57,488 nt of DNA, from positions 1-57,488 of the forward strand of contig JAHFVD010000047.1 in assembly GCA_023264735.1 (NCBI GenBank), written 5' to 3'. Positions 26,749-34,378 of the stretch are shown here, in pieces; the first letter of the stretch is position 1, and each line of letters opens with the position of its first letter. The notes beneath the pieces are model-generated. The model did not search any database and had not been told where the DNA came from. It was given only the letters and a program-made list of their open reading frames with translations. Made by a program: the position numbers and the translations under genes. The DNA comes from Mycobacterium sp. GTDB lineage: Bacteria; Actinomycetota; Actinomycetes; Mycobacteriales; Mycobacteriaceae.

Positions 26749-28245
26749 TCACACCGGGATGCTCTGGACGTATCGGAACAAATTGCCGGGATCGTATTTC
26801 TGCTTGATCTGTCGCAAACGGTCGAAGTTGGCGCCGTAATAAGCCTGTTGCCAGTCCTTCTGAGCGGAGTAAGGCCAGTTCTGAAAGCTGCCCGGTTGGG
26901 TGAAGCCGGAAATGAACCCAAACGTGTCTGCTGTCCAATCGAGCAAGTCGTGCTGCATAGAGCCGGGCTGATCGCGCCACCAGACCGCTGGACGCAGGAG
27001 GTGGTTGTCGGATCGGTGGACATAGGCCATTGCGTCAGCGGCGATACGGTTCGCTTGACCTCCGCTCCAACACATCAGGCGCACCTCGGCGTTGGCGTCT
27101 TCTGTCCCACCGGGAGCAGTCATCACCCGGTCGACCAGTTCCGCCAGATGGTCGAGCGAGATCGGCGAATTTGTGAACCTCGAACACTCTTCCAGACCAT
27201 GCTTGGGCATCTCGCCGACAGCCAACCAGTCGAGTTGGGCACTCCAGTAGTCCATTTCGTCGAAGACCACGTCGGTAGGGTTGTGGCCGAGGACCGGCTG
27301 GAGCAGCTCGCGCGCCGTCTTCTCGTCGCCCTGGAAACAGCCGTCGATCGATAGCGTCGGGAGGGACACCGGATAACCCGGCGCCGACGTGTTATCCGCG
27401 CCGAGCGGTTTCACGTTGGTGATGCCGGTGAAACCGGACAATTCGTCGGGTGCGGTCAGCATCAGCCGGTCGAACGCCGACCATGCGGGCACGATCGCAT
27501 CCTTCCCGCTGAACCGCATTCCGTAGACCGTGATCGTCTTCTTCGGTATCTCCAGCAGTCTGAACGTCAACGACGTGTTGATCCCGAAGTTGCCGCCAGC
27601 CGCACCGCGCAGTGCCCAGAACAGGTCAGGGTTCCCCGTCGCGCTCGCTTCGACGATGTCTGCGTTGGCAAGAACGAGCCGGGTGGATTCCAGGTGGTCG
27701 CACGTCATCCCCGCCCAGCGACTGTTGTCTCCGATACCGCCTCCCAGAGTCAATCCGGCGACCCCAACGGACGGACAGGTGCCGATCGGCACCATGAAGG
27801 AACCTCCTCGCAGCGCCGAGAGCAGGTTGGCATTGCGAGCACCCGCGTCGACCGTGACGGTCTGGGCCTTCGGGTCAACGACGACTTTGTTCATCGCGCT
27901 CGTGTTGATCAGCAACCCCGTAGTCGTCGAAGCGCCGATGTAGTTGTGTCCCCCTCCGCGTGCGACGGGTTGCACCCCCTCTTCGAGGCACCACTGAACG
28001 CAGGTCTGGACATCTTCGGGGGTCTCACACAACGCAATCGCTGCAGGGGTGACCGACTCATAACGATCATTGGTGGGAAGGTTTTCCTCGGCGAACCTGG
28101 AGTCGCCTGGCATGAGCACGGATCCGGTGAGGCGACCTTCGAGATCCTTGATCGCAGGGGGTACGGAATCCGAACAGCTGGCGAGATAAAAACCTGCGGC
28201 GACCGCCGCACCAGCGGTGATGAACTCGCGTCGGCTGAAGCCCAT
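26749..28245 (-). CDS. Exported FAD-linked oxidoreductase (BBE/VAO type), Tat lipoprotein
   Basis: About 498 residues from ATG 28245. The N-terminus GFSRREFITAG is a Tat signal followed by lipobox LASC, so it is probably exported folded and lipid-anchored. FAD-binding motifs are PVARGGGHNYIG and SVGVAGLTLGGGIGDNSR, then GAAGGNFGI. The C-terminus YYGANFDRLRQIKQKYDPGNLFRY is the berberine-bridge (BBE) domain. Such enzymes oxidise alcohols, sugars or phenols with oxygen. Substrate unknown. It opens cassette A. Confidence 0.9.
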   Translation of the reverse strand: MGFSRREFITAGAAVAAGFYLASCSDSVPPAIKDLEGRLTGSVLMPGDSRFAEENLPTNDRYESVTPAAIALCETPEDVQTCVQWCLEEGVQPVARGGGHNYIGASTTTGLLINTSAMNKVVVDPKAQTVTVDAGARNANLLSALRGGSFMVPIGTCPSVGVAGLTLGGGIGDNSRWAGMTCDHLESTRLVLANADIVEASATGNPDLFWALRGAAGGNFGINTSLTFRLLEIPKKTITVYGMRFSGKDAIVPAWSAFDRLMLTAPDELSGFTGITNVKPLGADNTSAPGYPVSLPTLSIDGCFQGDEKTARELLQPVLGHNPTDVVFDEMDYWSAQLDWLAVGEMPKHGLEECSRFTNSPISLDHLAELVDRVMTAPGGTEDANAEVRLMCWSGGQANRIAADAMAYVHRSDNHLLRPAVWWRDQPGSMQHDLLDWTADTFGFISGFTQPGSFQNWPYSAQKDWQQAYYGANFDRLRQIKQKYDPGNLFRYVQSIPV

Positions 28246-28463
28246 CGCACTCCGCCGTCTGTCGGGAATAGATCCGGGTTCGACGATCGTCGCATAAATT
28301 GTTGTGACCGTCATGAACATCGGTGGGGATCTGCCGGGACGACTCTCCGGCAACCGATTGAGGTGAATTACAGCCAGAAGGCAGCCGTCCCAGACGCCTG
28401 GATGTCAGCCAGGGGACAACCTCCCGTCCGATCTTTCATGTCCGTGATGGTGCGGGCGGGCGA

Positions 28464-28469
28464 TAAAGT
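28464..28469 (+). promoter_or_regulatory. -10 box of a leaderless promoter
   Basis: TAAAGT ends six bases before GTG 28476; no Shine-Dalgarno is seen. Confidence 0.45.
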
Positions 28470-28475
28470 GCTCAG

Positions 28476-29345
28476 GTGCGGGGCGAGCTGAACGACAGCA
28501 AGGTGCAGTCAGATTCGGTTTGGCTGCCACTTGCCGCCGTGTTCGCTCTGGTCGTTGGCTTCACGTTCAGCGACGATGTCGTCGAATTCGCCTTGGACCT
28601 GGCGGGCCGGCCGTTCTCCGCGGCGGGGCCGTGGTTGGTGTTCGTCCTGGATGGGTTCCTGGTAGCCGCGACGGCAGTACTCAAGTGGCGAATCAGCCCA
28701 GTTCCCTTGCGGGCGTTCCTTCGGACACTGGCCTTCAGCTGGTGGGCGGTAGGTGCGGTGGTGGTAGTCGCCACCCACCTGACATTGATAGCGACCGCGA
28801 AAGACCGTGCCAGCCTGGGCGGCACCGCGGGGACGTGGGTCAGTGTGTCGGCCTCGATGGTGTTCGTAGCCGCGATGAGCCTGCTGCTGATCTCGACAAT
28901 CGCTGAACACCCGGGCTCGCGTACCTGGTTGGCACCTATGATCTTCGGCACCGCTGTGGTCCAGGTCGCTTCTGCCCTGTGGTATCCCGTAATCGATGTC
29001 AAGAATGGCTGCGCAAACGACATTTCCTCAACCTACTTCTCTGACATGTCGAATATCACGGCCGTCGTTCTGCTCACCGTCGGCGTCGAATTGGCCTACG
29101 TGCGCCGCGCCGCCCACACTGCGGATCCAGCACGCCGGGTAGTGCCGCTGTTCACCGTGTTCTGGCTGTGCGTCGGCGAAATGCTCGCCTTCACCATGTT
29201 GGTCAAGGCCGACGCAGAACCCCGGTGCGGCTTGGCCGCGGTGTGGCATGAGTACATCTCATTCGTTGTCACCGCACAGGCGTTGGCAATCGGGCTGGCG
29301 ACGGTCTTGTGGTTGCTCGTGACCGATGGGATCGAGAAGGGTTGA
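28476..29345 (+). CDS. Polytopic membrane protein, unknown
   Basis: 289 residues with about eight TM segments. Two Cys lie in the outer part (KNGCANDISSTYFSDMSN and EPRCGLAAVWHEY) and could form a disulfide. There is an ISSTYFSD-MSN loop and a final ATVLWLLVTDG helix. The GTG start is preceded by a leaderless-type -10 box. It lies between two exported enzymes within cassette A. No family recognised. Confidence 0.68.
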   Translation: MRGELNDSKVQSDSVWLPLAAVFALVVGFTFSDDVVEFALDLAGRPFSAAGPWLVFVLDGFLVAATAVLKWRISPVPLRAFLRTLAFSWWAVGAVVVVATHLTLIATAKDRASLGGTAGTWVSVSASMVFVAAMSLLLISTIAEHPGSRTWLAPMIFGTAVVQVASALWYPVIDVKNGCANDISSTYFSDMSNITAVVLLTVGVELAYVRRAAHTADPARRVVPLFTVFWLCVGEMLAFTMLVKADAEPRCGLAAVWHEYISFVVTAQALAIGLATVLWLLVTDGIEKG

Positions 29346-29707
29346 GCCGCTTGAACTTCGGTACCATTACGCTGCCGGGTTAATCTGCGGCGGTACCATG
29401 TGCTGATCATCGGAGCCATCCATGCCCTCCAATTAGCCTGCACCCTAAAAGTTCTCATCGCGGTGATGATGCATTGGAAATTGCGGCGGCGGGCCGGCTG
29501 GACACTGCACATGGAGCAACATCCTCGGGGCTCAGCTGATGCGCAACCGACCTAGGCGCGTGTCCTGGCGCTGGCCAACCGGTCTTCTCGAGCATGACGG
29601 TCCCCAGCCGCGGCGGCGCCCCAGCCTTCTTCGTTCCGCTCATCCCTCGGACATGACCCGACAATTGGGGTAGGTTCCGCTCTGGGATCAGAGTCGGGGA
29701 GCTGCCG
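29346..29707. other. Intergenic region, possible gene remnant
   Basis: The 362-bp gap has two direct copies of GGTACCAT about 30 bases apart and a short plus-strand frame at 29400-29555 (about 51 residues, with LQLACTLKVLIAVMMHWK) that looks like the end of a membrane protein. It has no ribosome binding site. I regard it as a remnant at most. Confidence 0.3.
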
Positions 29708-30451
29708 GTGCATTCACCGCTATCCAGGCGTGCGTGGTTCGGTGTCGCGGGGACCACCGCGGTCGGTGTGCTGGCCGCATGCGGACCGTCAAAGAACGCC
29801 GCGACCACCTCAACGGTGACCGTGCCCGAAGGCCCGCATTTCGCCACCGAAACACCCCGCCCCGACATCATGATCGCCGACACCGCACTGACCGAGCTCA
29901 AGCAGGGCAACCAGCGCTTCGTCACCGCGGCAATGACCCACCCAGACCAATCGCCACAAACCCGGCTATCGATATCTCAGGCGCAGAAGCCGTTTGCCAT
30001 CGTGCTGAGTTGCTCGGATTCGCGACTGCCACCCGAGGTGATCTTCGATCAGGGCCTGGGCGACCTATTCACAGTCCGGGTGGCCGGCAACATCGTCGAC
30101 CCAGCCGGGCTGGGCAGCATCGAGTACGCAGTGGGGCATCTCGGTACACCACTGATCGTGGTGCTGGGTCACCAGAACTGTGGCGCGGTTTCGGCCACCC
30201 TGGATTCGCTGCAGCACCACAGCGAACCGCACGGCGACGTCGCCGCCTTGATCACCGCTATCACCCCAGCCGTCGCCGTCGCCCAACAACGCCCCGGCGA
30301 TCTGCTGGTCAACACCATCAATGCCAACATCGAGCAGTCCCGCGACCTGATCACGCGATCCAGCCAGCTGCAGGGCCCCCTCGATTCCGGCGCATTGAAA
30401 ATCGTCACCGGCTACTACAGCCTCGACGACGGTGCCGTCACATTCGGCTGA
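29708..30451 (+). CDS. Exported beta-class carbonic anhydrase, Tat lipoprotein
   Basis: 247 residues from GTG 29708 with GGGGAG upstream. The N-terminus SRRAWFGVAG and lipobox VLAAC indicate Tat export and lipid anchoring. The zinc motif is LSCSDSR and HQNCGAV (Cys, Asp, His, Cys), as in beta-carbonic anhydrases, which convert CO2 and bicarbonate. Periplasmic location is unusual since most mycobacterial beta enzymes are cytoplasmic. It is the last gene of cassette A. Confidence 0.92.
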   Translation: MHSPLSRRAWFGVAGTTAVGVLAACGPSKNAATTSTVTVPEGPHFATETPRPDIMIADTALTELKQGNQRFVTAAMTHPDQSPQTRLSISQAQKPFAIVLSCSDSRLPPEVIFDQGLGDLFTVRVAGNIVDPAGLGSIEYAVGHLGTPLIVVLGHQNCGAVSATLDSLQHHSEPHGDVAALITAITPAVAVAQQRPGDLLVNTINANIEQSRDLITRSSQLQGPLDSGALKIVTGYYSLDDGAVTFG

Positions 30452-30575
30452 CCAGAACCTGGTTGCCGAACGGGGTTGGAGGCAGTTTCGTGCCTACCAC
30501 GACGTGCCCCTGCAGACGACAGCTATGCCAAGCCGGGTGCCCAGGGGTTCGATCGTCCAGCTTTAGGTGTCGGAG

Positions 30576-30613
30576 AAGTGGAGCTAAGGGGAGAACTATC
30601 GAACCCGCGGATT
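30576..30613. repeat. Degenerate tRNA-Ala 3' fragment R2 (old attachment site)
   Basis: AAGTGGAGCTAAGGGG followed by AGAACTATCGAACCCGCGG. It matches R1 at 26596-26632 with one indel and two substitutions and shares TGTCGG about ten bases upstream. It marks the border between cassettes A and B. Confidence 0.65.
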
Positions 30614-30708
30614 GCCGATCGGATAAAGCGTTTACGTTGCGCGATAACTAATTCGGGCGCGTGGGACTAGGACCGTGCTGCCCACGTTCGGCATCACTCT
30701 TGGACAGT

Positions 30709-31611
30709 TCATGGACCAACGTCGGTTTGTGCTTTACGCTCTGCAATCTGTCTGGCGACCCATTCCCGGTATCGGGCCACGTCCTCATCAAACTCCGTGT
30801 TGCCGCCGTCGATCGGCCTTGCCCGCCCTGGCAATCCCGCGAGTTCGCGCAACATCGGCTTATAGTCCGGCACAAGTCCCTTGTGGCATGTGCCGCATAG
30901 GGTGACGAGGTTTTCTTCTGCCGTCGGGCCGTCCATCCGCCAGGGAATGAGATGGTGCACGTGCAACTCGAGGTCGACATGATCACGCGCCCGGCGGCCG
31001 CAGACAACGCATCTGAAATTGTCGCGCTCCAGTACCTGCATCCGGAGCGTTCGGTTGGGAGCACGACGACCGATTGCGTCATCGGGAATGTGCCCTGTCT
31101 CAACGAAGCCGAAGCCGCCAACCTCTACTCCACCGTCATGCACACACTCGGCCGGGCTGATCACGCCGGGTATACGACCCTCTGCCAACTTCCTTTCGAA
31201 CAGCGCGTTACCGCCTCTTCGGATGAAGACGGCAAGGGCGAATTCGTCATGCACGACAAGCCATGTCTGATTGATGGACTTCCACAATTGCGTCATTCTG
31301 ACCGGATGTACGAGGCTGGCTTGTCGCATCTCCCAGCGCGGGTTTCGATCGGACCAACCGACAAAGTGGGTCTGAGCGTGCCATCCCGGCTGTCCCCGTG
31401 GGTTCGCGCGCAGCGTCAGAGCGAAGTACTCCGCGCCAGGCCGCGTAATTGTCAAGTCACGAAGGCGCTGAGCACGATCCCCGTCGCCATGAGTCGTCTC
31501 ATCCACACGCTGAATATCCCACTCCACACTGACGCCGTCGACGGCTAAGGCCTGTCGGCGCCGCCAGTCAAAACAACAGCGTCGTATCTGCTGCAAGCTA
31601 GGCACGCGCAC
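30709..31611 (-). CDS. HNH endonuclease
   Basis: A 300-residue protein whose C-terminal about 100 residues form an HNH nuclease: MQVLERDNFRCVVCGRR, LELHVHHLIPW, EENLVTLCGTCHKG, with four zinc Cys and the His-Asn-His catalytic set. The N-terminal 180 residues are beta-rich, with WHAQTHFVGWSDRNPRWEM, and may recognise DNA or a modification. The GTG start at 31611 has no clear ribosome binding site. No methyltransferase is adjacent, so this is not an obvious restriction-modification pair. Confidence 0.88.
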   Translation of the reverse strand: MRVPSLQQIRRCCFDWRRRQALAVDGVSVEWDIQRVDETTHGDGDRAQRLRDLTITRPGAEYFALTLRANPRGQPGWHAQTHFVGWSDRNPRWEMRQASLVHPVRMTQLWKSINQTWLVVHDEFALAVFIRRGGNALFERKLAEGRIPGVISPAECVHDGGVEVGGFGFVETGHIPDDAIGRRAPNRTLRMQVLERDNFRCVVCGRRARDHVDLELHVHHLIPWRMDGPTAEENLVTLCGTCHKGLVPDYKPMLRELAGLPGRARPIDGGNTEFDEDVARYREWVARQIAERKAQTDVGP

Positions 31612-31810
31612 TCGACCGGGCGCCGGGCGAACATGGGTGTCTACCTAAGGTCGGGCATGATTGACAAACTTCGCCGACTCCGAAAGAGCTGCGGCTGAGC
31701 TACCGCTCGACAGCTTGCAGGTCGCAAGTCTGGCGCGTGTTCACCCCAACATGAAATCGTCCGTAGAGGCGCTGGCGCCCCTATTGCAAGGACGTCGGCA
31801 GTTCCTCTAG

Positions 31811-32332
31811 TCAACCGCCCAAGCCGGGCAAGGCTGCGACCGCGGCCTCGAGGCGCGCCATGCTCGCGACAAGGGTCCGCTGGACACCAGCGGCATCCTC
31901 GGCCAGCTTGACCGCGGCGGCGACCACTGCGGAGTGCTCATCGACCTGGGCCTTCAAGTCGAGAAGCGCAGAGCGTAGTGTCGCGGCATCGCCGGAAGAA
32001 GCTCCGACTGGGGTCGGCTGGCTCTTGGTCGCGGTGGCCGGCCCAACAATTGTTGATAGTTCAGGCGGATGACTCAAAGGGGCGGCGCCGAAACGCTCGC
32101 GGTACCGCTCGAGCACCTGACGAGTGGCGTGAAGCTTCGGGTTCGCCGTGCAGAAGTCGAGGAGGTGACGCCAGGTGTACATTGCATCACCGCTGGGCGC
32201 CTGGACTGTGGCAAGTGGCGCTTGCTCGCGCGCAATCCAGTTCGCCAGCGTTGTCGGCGCAACCCCGGATTGCTTCGCCATCGCCGAGCGGGTCAACATT
32301 TCGTCGAGCCGGTCCGGGACCAGATCGTTCAC
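31811..32332 (-). CDS. HTH DNA-binding protein with coiled-coil tail
   Basis: About 173 residues from GTG 32332. The N-terminal part AMAKQSGVAPTTLANWIARE is a helix-turn-helix of MerR/excisionase style. It is followed by YTWRHLLDFCTANP and a C-terminal helical stretch (ALLDLKAQVDEHSAVVAAAVKLAEDAAGVQ) likely to form a coiled coil. It is divergent from the next gene, with repeats between them, and may regulate both. A longer frame upstream is antisense to the intergenic operators. Confidence 0.65.
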   Translation of the reverse strand: MNDLVPDRLDEMLTRSAMAKQSGVAPTTLANWIAREQAPLATVQAPSGDAMYTWRHLLDFCTANPKLHATRQVLERYRERFGAAPLSHPPELSTIVGPATATKSQPTPVGASSGDAATLRSALLDLKAQVDEHSAVVAAAVKLAEDAAGVQRTLVASMARLEAAVAALPGLGG

Positions 32333-32342
32333 CGACCAAGGC

Positions 32343-32408
32343 TCGCACAGTTTCGCGACACGTCTCAAGAAATGTCGCACAGTTGTGCAAATGTGTGAGC
32401 ATGTGTGA
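32343..32408. promoter_or_regulatory. Operator-like repeats between the divergent regulator pair
   Basis: TCGCACAGTT occurs at 32343-32352 and 32375-32384. The second copy begins the palindrome GCACA-GT-TGTGC at 32377-32388. Then ATGTGTGA is tandem at 32391 and 32401. The array fills the gap between the HTH gene and the 231-residue protein. Confidence 0.5.
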
Positions 32409-33096
32409 TGTGACTGATATTCCCGTCTCCGACCACCCGGTTCGGTGGTGCGATCCGGTTGCGCCACCGAACGTGGGAGTTGGCGGGCTGCATCTCGTCC
32501 CTGACGGAGCCCTTGCATCCGGTACGCGAGCCGACGCTTTGATGCTGGTCGACACCGACGAGGCCAAGCGGCGCGCAGACGCATCCCTGGAGTCGGTCCC
32601 CTCTCTCGCGACGCTCGACGTGCTCTTGGGCTTGCCCCTGGGATGCCCAATCGACGTCGAGGACCTGACTGAGCGCGAAGAACGGATGCTCCGGACAGCG
32701 CCGCACGGATGTGTCGAATTCACCGACACCTCGGTGACCCGACGACTACAGGTTCCGACGACGGTCGTCGCCGCGGTCATACGCGGGACGCGTTGGCGCA
32801 CATCGCTACTGCGTGCCGCGGCGTTCTCGGCTTTCACACAACGGATCGTCGTTATGCGATCTCCCCCGAGAGCCGCGGCCTTTCTGGAGGCGCAGTTCGT
32901 TGGAGTTGGCATCTGGGTCGAGAGGGAGGCGGGTAGGTTCGAGGAGTGTCTCGCGCCCGAGCCGTTTATGCCTCGGTACTTCAAGGCAGCCGGCTGGCGG
33001 TTCACCGAGAACGCCTATAAGGCTGCAGCAGAAGCAGGCATGCTGTCGCACGACCACACGCTGGGTCGAGCTTCAGAACGCTGTTATTGCTGCTGA
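32401..33096 (+). CDS. Hypothetical protein divergent from the HTH gene
   Basis: 231 residues from ATG 32401. It has a mixed alpha/beta pattern (TSLLRAAAFSAFTQRIVVMRSPP, LEAQFVGVGIWVERE) and ends with Cys-Tyr-Cys-Cys, which could bind metal. No catalytic motif is recognised. The divergent layout with a small HTH protein resembles regulated two-gene defence or toxin modules, but that is only an idea. Confidence 0.6.
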   Translation: MCDVTDIPVSDHPVRWCDPVAPPNVGVGGLHLVPDGALASGTRADALMLVDTDEAKRRADASLESVPSLATLDVLLGLPLGCPIDVEDLTEREERMLRTAPHGCVEFTDTSVTRRLQVPTTVVAAVIRGTRWRTSLLRAAAFSAFTQRIVVMRSPPRAAAFLEAQFVGVGIWVEREAGRFEECLAPEPFMPRYFKAAGWRFTENAYKAAAEAGMLSHDHTLGRASERCYCC

Positions 33097-33219
33097 GGTG
33101 ATCGCCGGCGCCGAGCATTCAGGTCGAGCAGGATGTTGACACTTAGCTGAAAGCTGGAAGACCGTCTTCGACTTTTGGAGGCGTAGAAATCGACCAAGGC
33201 ACATGGCGGCCTCGGGCTT

Positions 33220-34371
33220 CTACTTCCAGGCGCCGGCTCGGCTCATGGATCGCATCTGAGGGTCGTCGAGTTCGAGGAACTTGTGCAGGCCACGGTTGAG
33301 GACCATGTCGCCCAGCGGGTTGAGTTGCATGTGGTTTGCGTGCGCCTCGAGCCGGACTTCACGCAGGTAAGCCGCTCGCGCCTCGGGGGCATGTGCAACG
33401 AGGCTGGCGATGTGCGCTGTGGTCTGGTGCAGGTTGTGGCCAATGATCACGGCCTTGTCGGCCGGGGTCGTGTCGAAGACATCCAGCGGACGGGCGCAGG
33501 TTGCGCAGCGCGGGGAGCGGGAGTTGGCGTACCAGTCGGCGTAGATCATCGGGCTGCGCAGCTCGAGGAGTTCCTCGAGGAACAGGCCGGGCAGGTAGCC
33601 CGCAGAGTTCGGTCCGCCGCCCTTGTCGCCGGGCCGACGGGGCATCCTTCGTGCGCTCGATGCCCCGACCCCGGCCCAGCTTGCGCCGCTGGCGAGCGCG
33701 TCGGCGGCCATGAGAGGGTCGACGTGATCGACCTCACTGCCTGGGTGCTCGCTCAGGACCTGACGCAGACCTTCGATGCGCTGGTACTCCGCGATCGGAT
33801 CCTTCTTGTCGGCGAAGACGAACGAGAACTTCCGGCCTTGGTGTGCCGACAGGTCGTCGAGGAAGTCGTCACGGCGAGCAGCCTCAAGTACCGCGGCCTC
33901 GATCGCAATCCGTGTGGTGATGTTCGGCGGCATGTCCGCAGTTTGCTCCAGGAGCGCCTGCCGAGCCGGACGGTCGGAGGCTCGAAGGAACTTTGACGGG
34001 GTGTAACCGTCGACGGGTCCGCTGACCGGGAAATTCTGCTCACACCATCCGGCGATCCCGAAGAGGTTGTCGACGTCTGCGAGCGGTTTGTCCGCGGTCG
34101 CGTCGCCGTGACGCCATGCGCCGGGGTCCGCACGCACGCGCAGGCGCGGCATCCGTCGGACCAGGTCGAGGGCCAGTGGCAGCGCCCGATCGTCACTGAT
34201 GACAAGGGTCTGCCCGGTTCGGTTGCAGTGCTCCGCGGAGACCTCGAGCTCGTTGCACAGGCTCGTCTCGGACGCTACGAACCCCACTGGGGGTACGTCG
34301 ACCGATACCTGGCTCATAATCCCATGATCCACCTCGACCCCTACATCTGCTGTTTGACACGCCGAGTGCAT
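33220..34371 (-). CDS. Unassigned last gene of the ubiquitin-like operon
   Basis: Up to 383 residues; ATG 34371 or ATG 34317 (MSQVSVD) are possible starts, with no decisive ribosome binding site. It follows the JAMM-E1 gene by seven bases. Visible parts: LVISDDRALPLALDLVRRMP, a middle with GYTPSKFLRASDRPAR, and a C-terminal CATCARPLDVFD (Cys-x-x-Cys) followed by VIIGHNLHQTTAHIASLVAHAPEARAAYL and many His. The Cys and His pattern suggests zinc. It could be a target, effector or ligase-like partner of the conjugation system. No family recognised with confidence. Confidence 0.65.
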   Translation of the reverse strand: MHSACQTADVGVEVDHGIMSQVSVDVPPVGFVASETSLCNELEVSAEHCNRTGQTLVISDDRALPLALDLVRRMPRLRVRADPGAWRHGDATADKPLADVDNLFGIAGWCEQNFPVSGPVDGYTPSKFLRASDRPARQALLEQTADMPPNITTRIAIEAAVLEAARRDDFLDDLSAHQGRKFSFVFADKKDPIAEYQRIEGLRQVLSEHPGSEVDHVDPLMAADALASGASWAGVGASSARRMPRRPGDKGGGPNSAGYLPGLFLEELLELRSPMIYADWYANSRSPRCATCARPLDVFDTTPADKAVIIGHNLHQTTAHIASLVAHAPEARAAYLREVRLEAHANHMQLNPLGDMVLNRGLHKFLELDDPQMRSMSRAGAWK

Positions 34372-34378
34372 ACGTCAT

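Noticed and set aside
28472..29023. Minus-strand frame of 183 residues
   Set aside because: Antisense to the polytopic membrane protein; no ribosome binding site and Thr/Asn/Arg-rich shadow composition.
26596..30613. R1 and R2 as functional tRNA genes
   Set aside because: Each keeps only part of the 3' half, with bases inserted in the T loop, and has no 5' half or anticodon arm.
30709..31611. Restriction-modification system around the HNH nuclease
   Set aside because: No methyltransferase motifs are found in the flanking genes.
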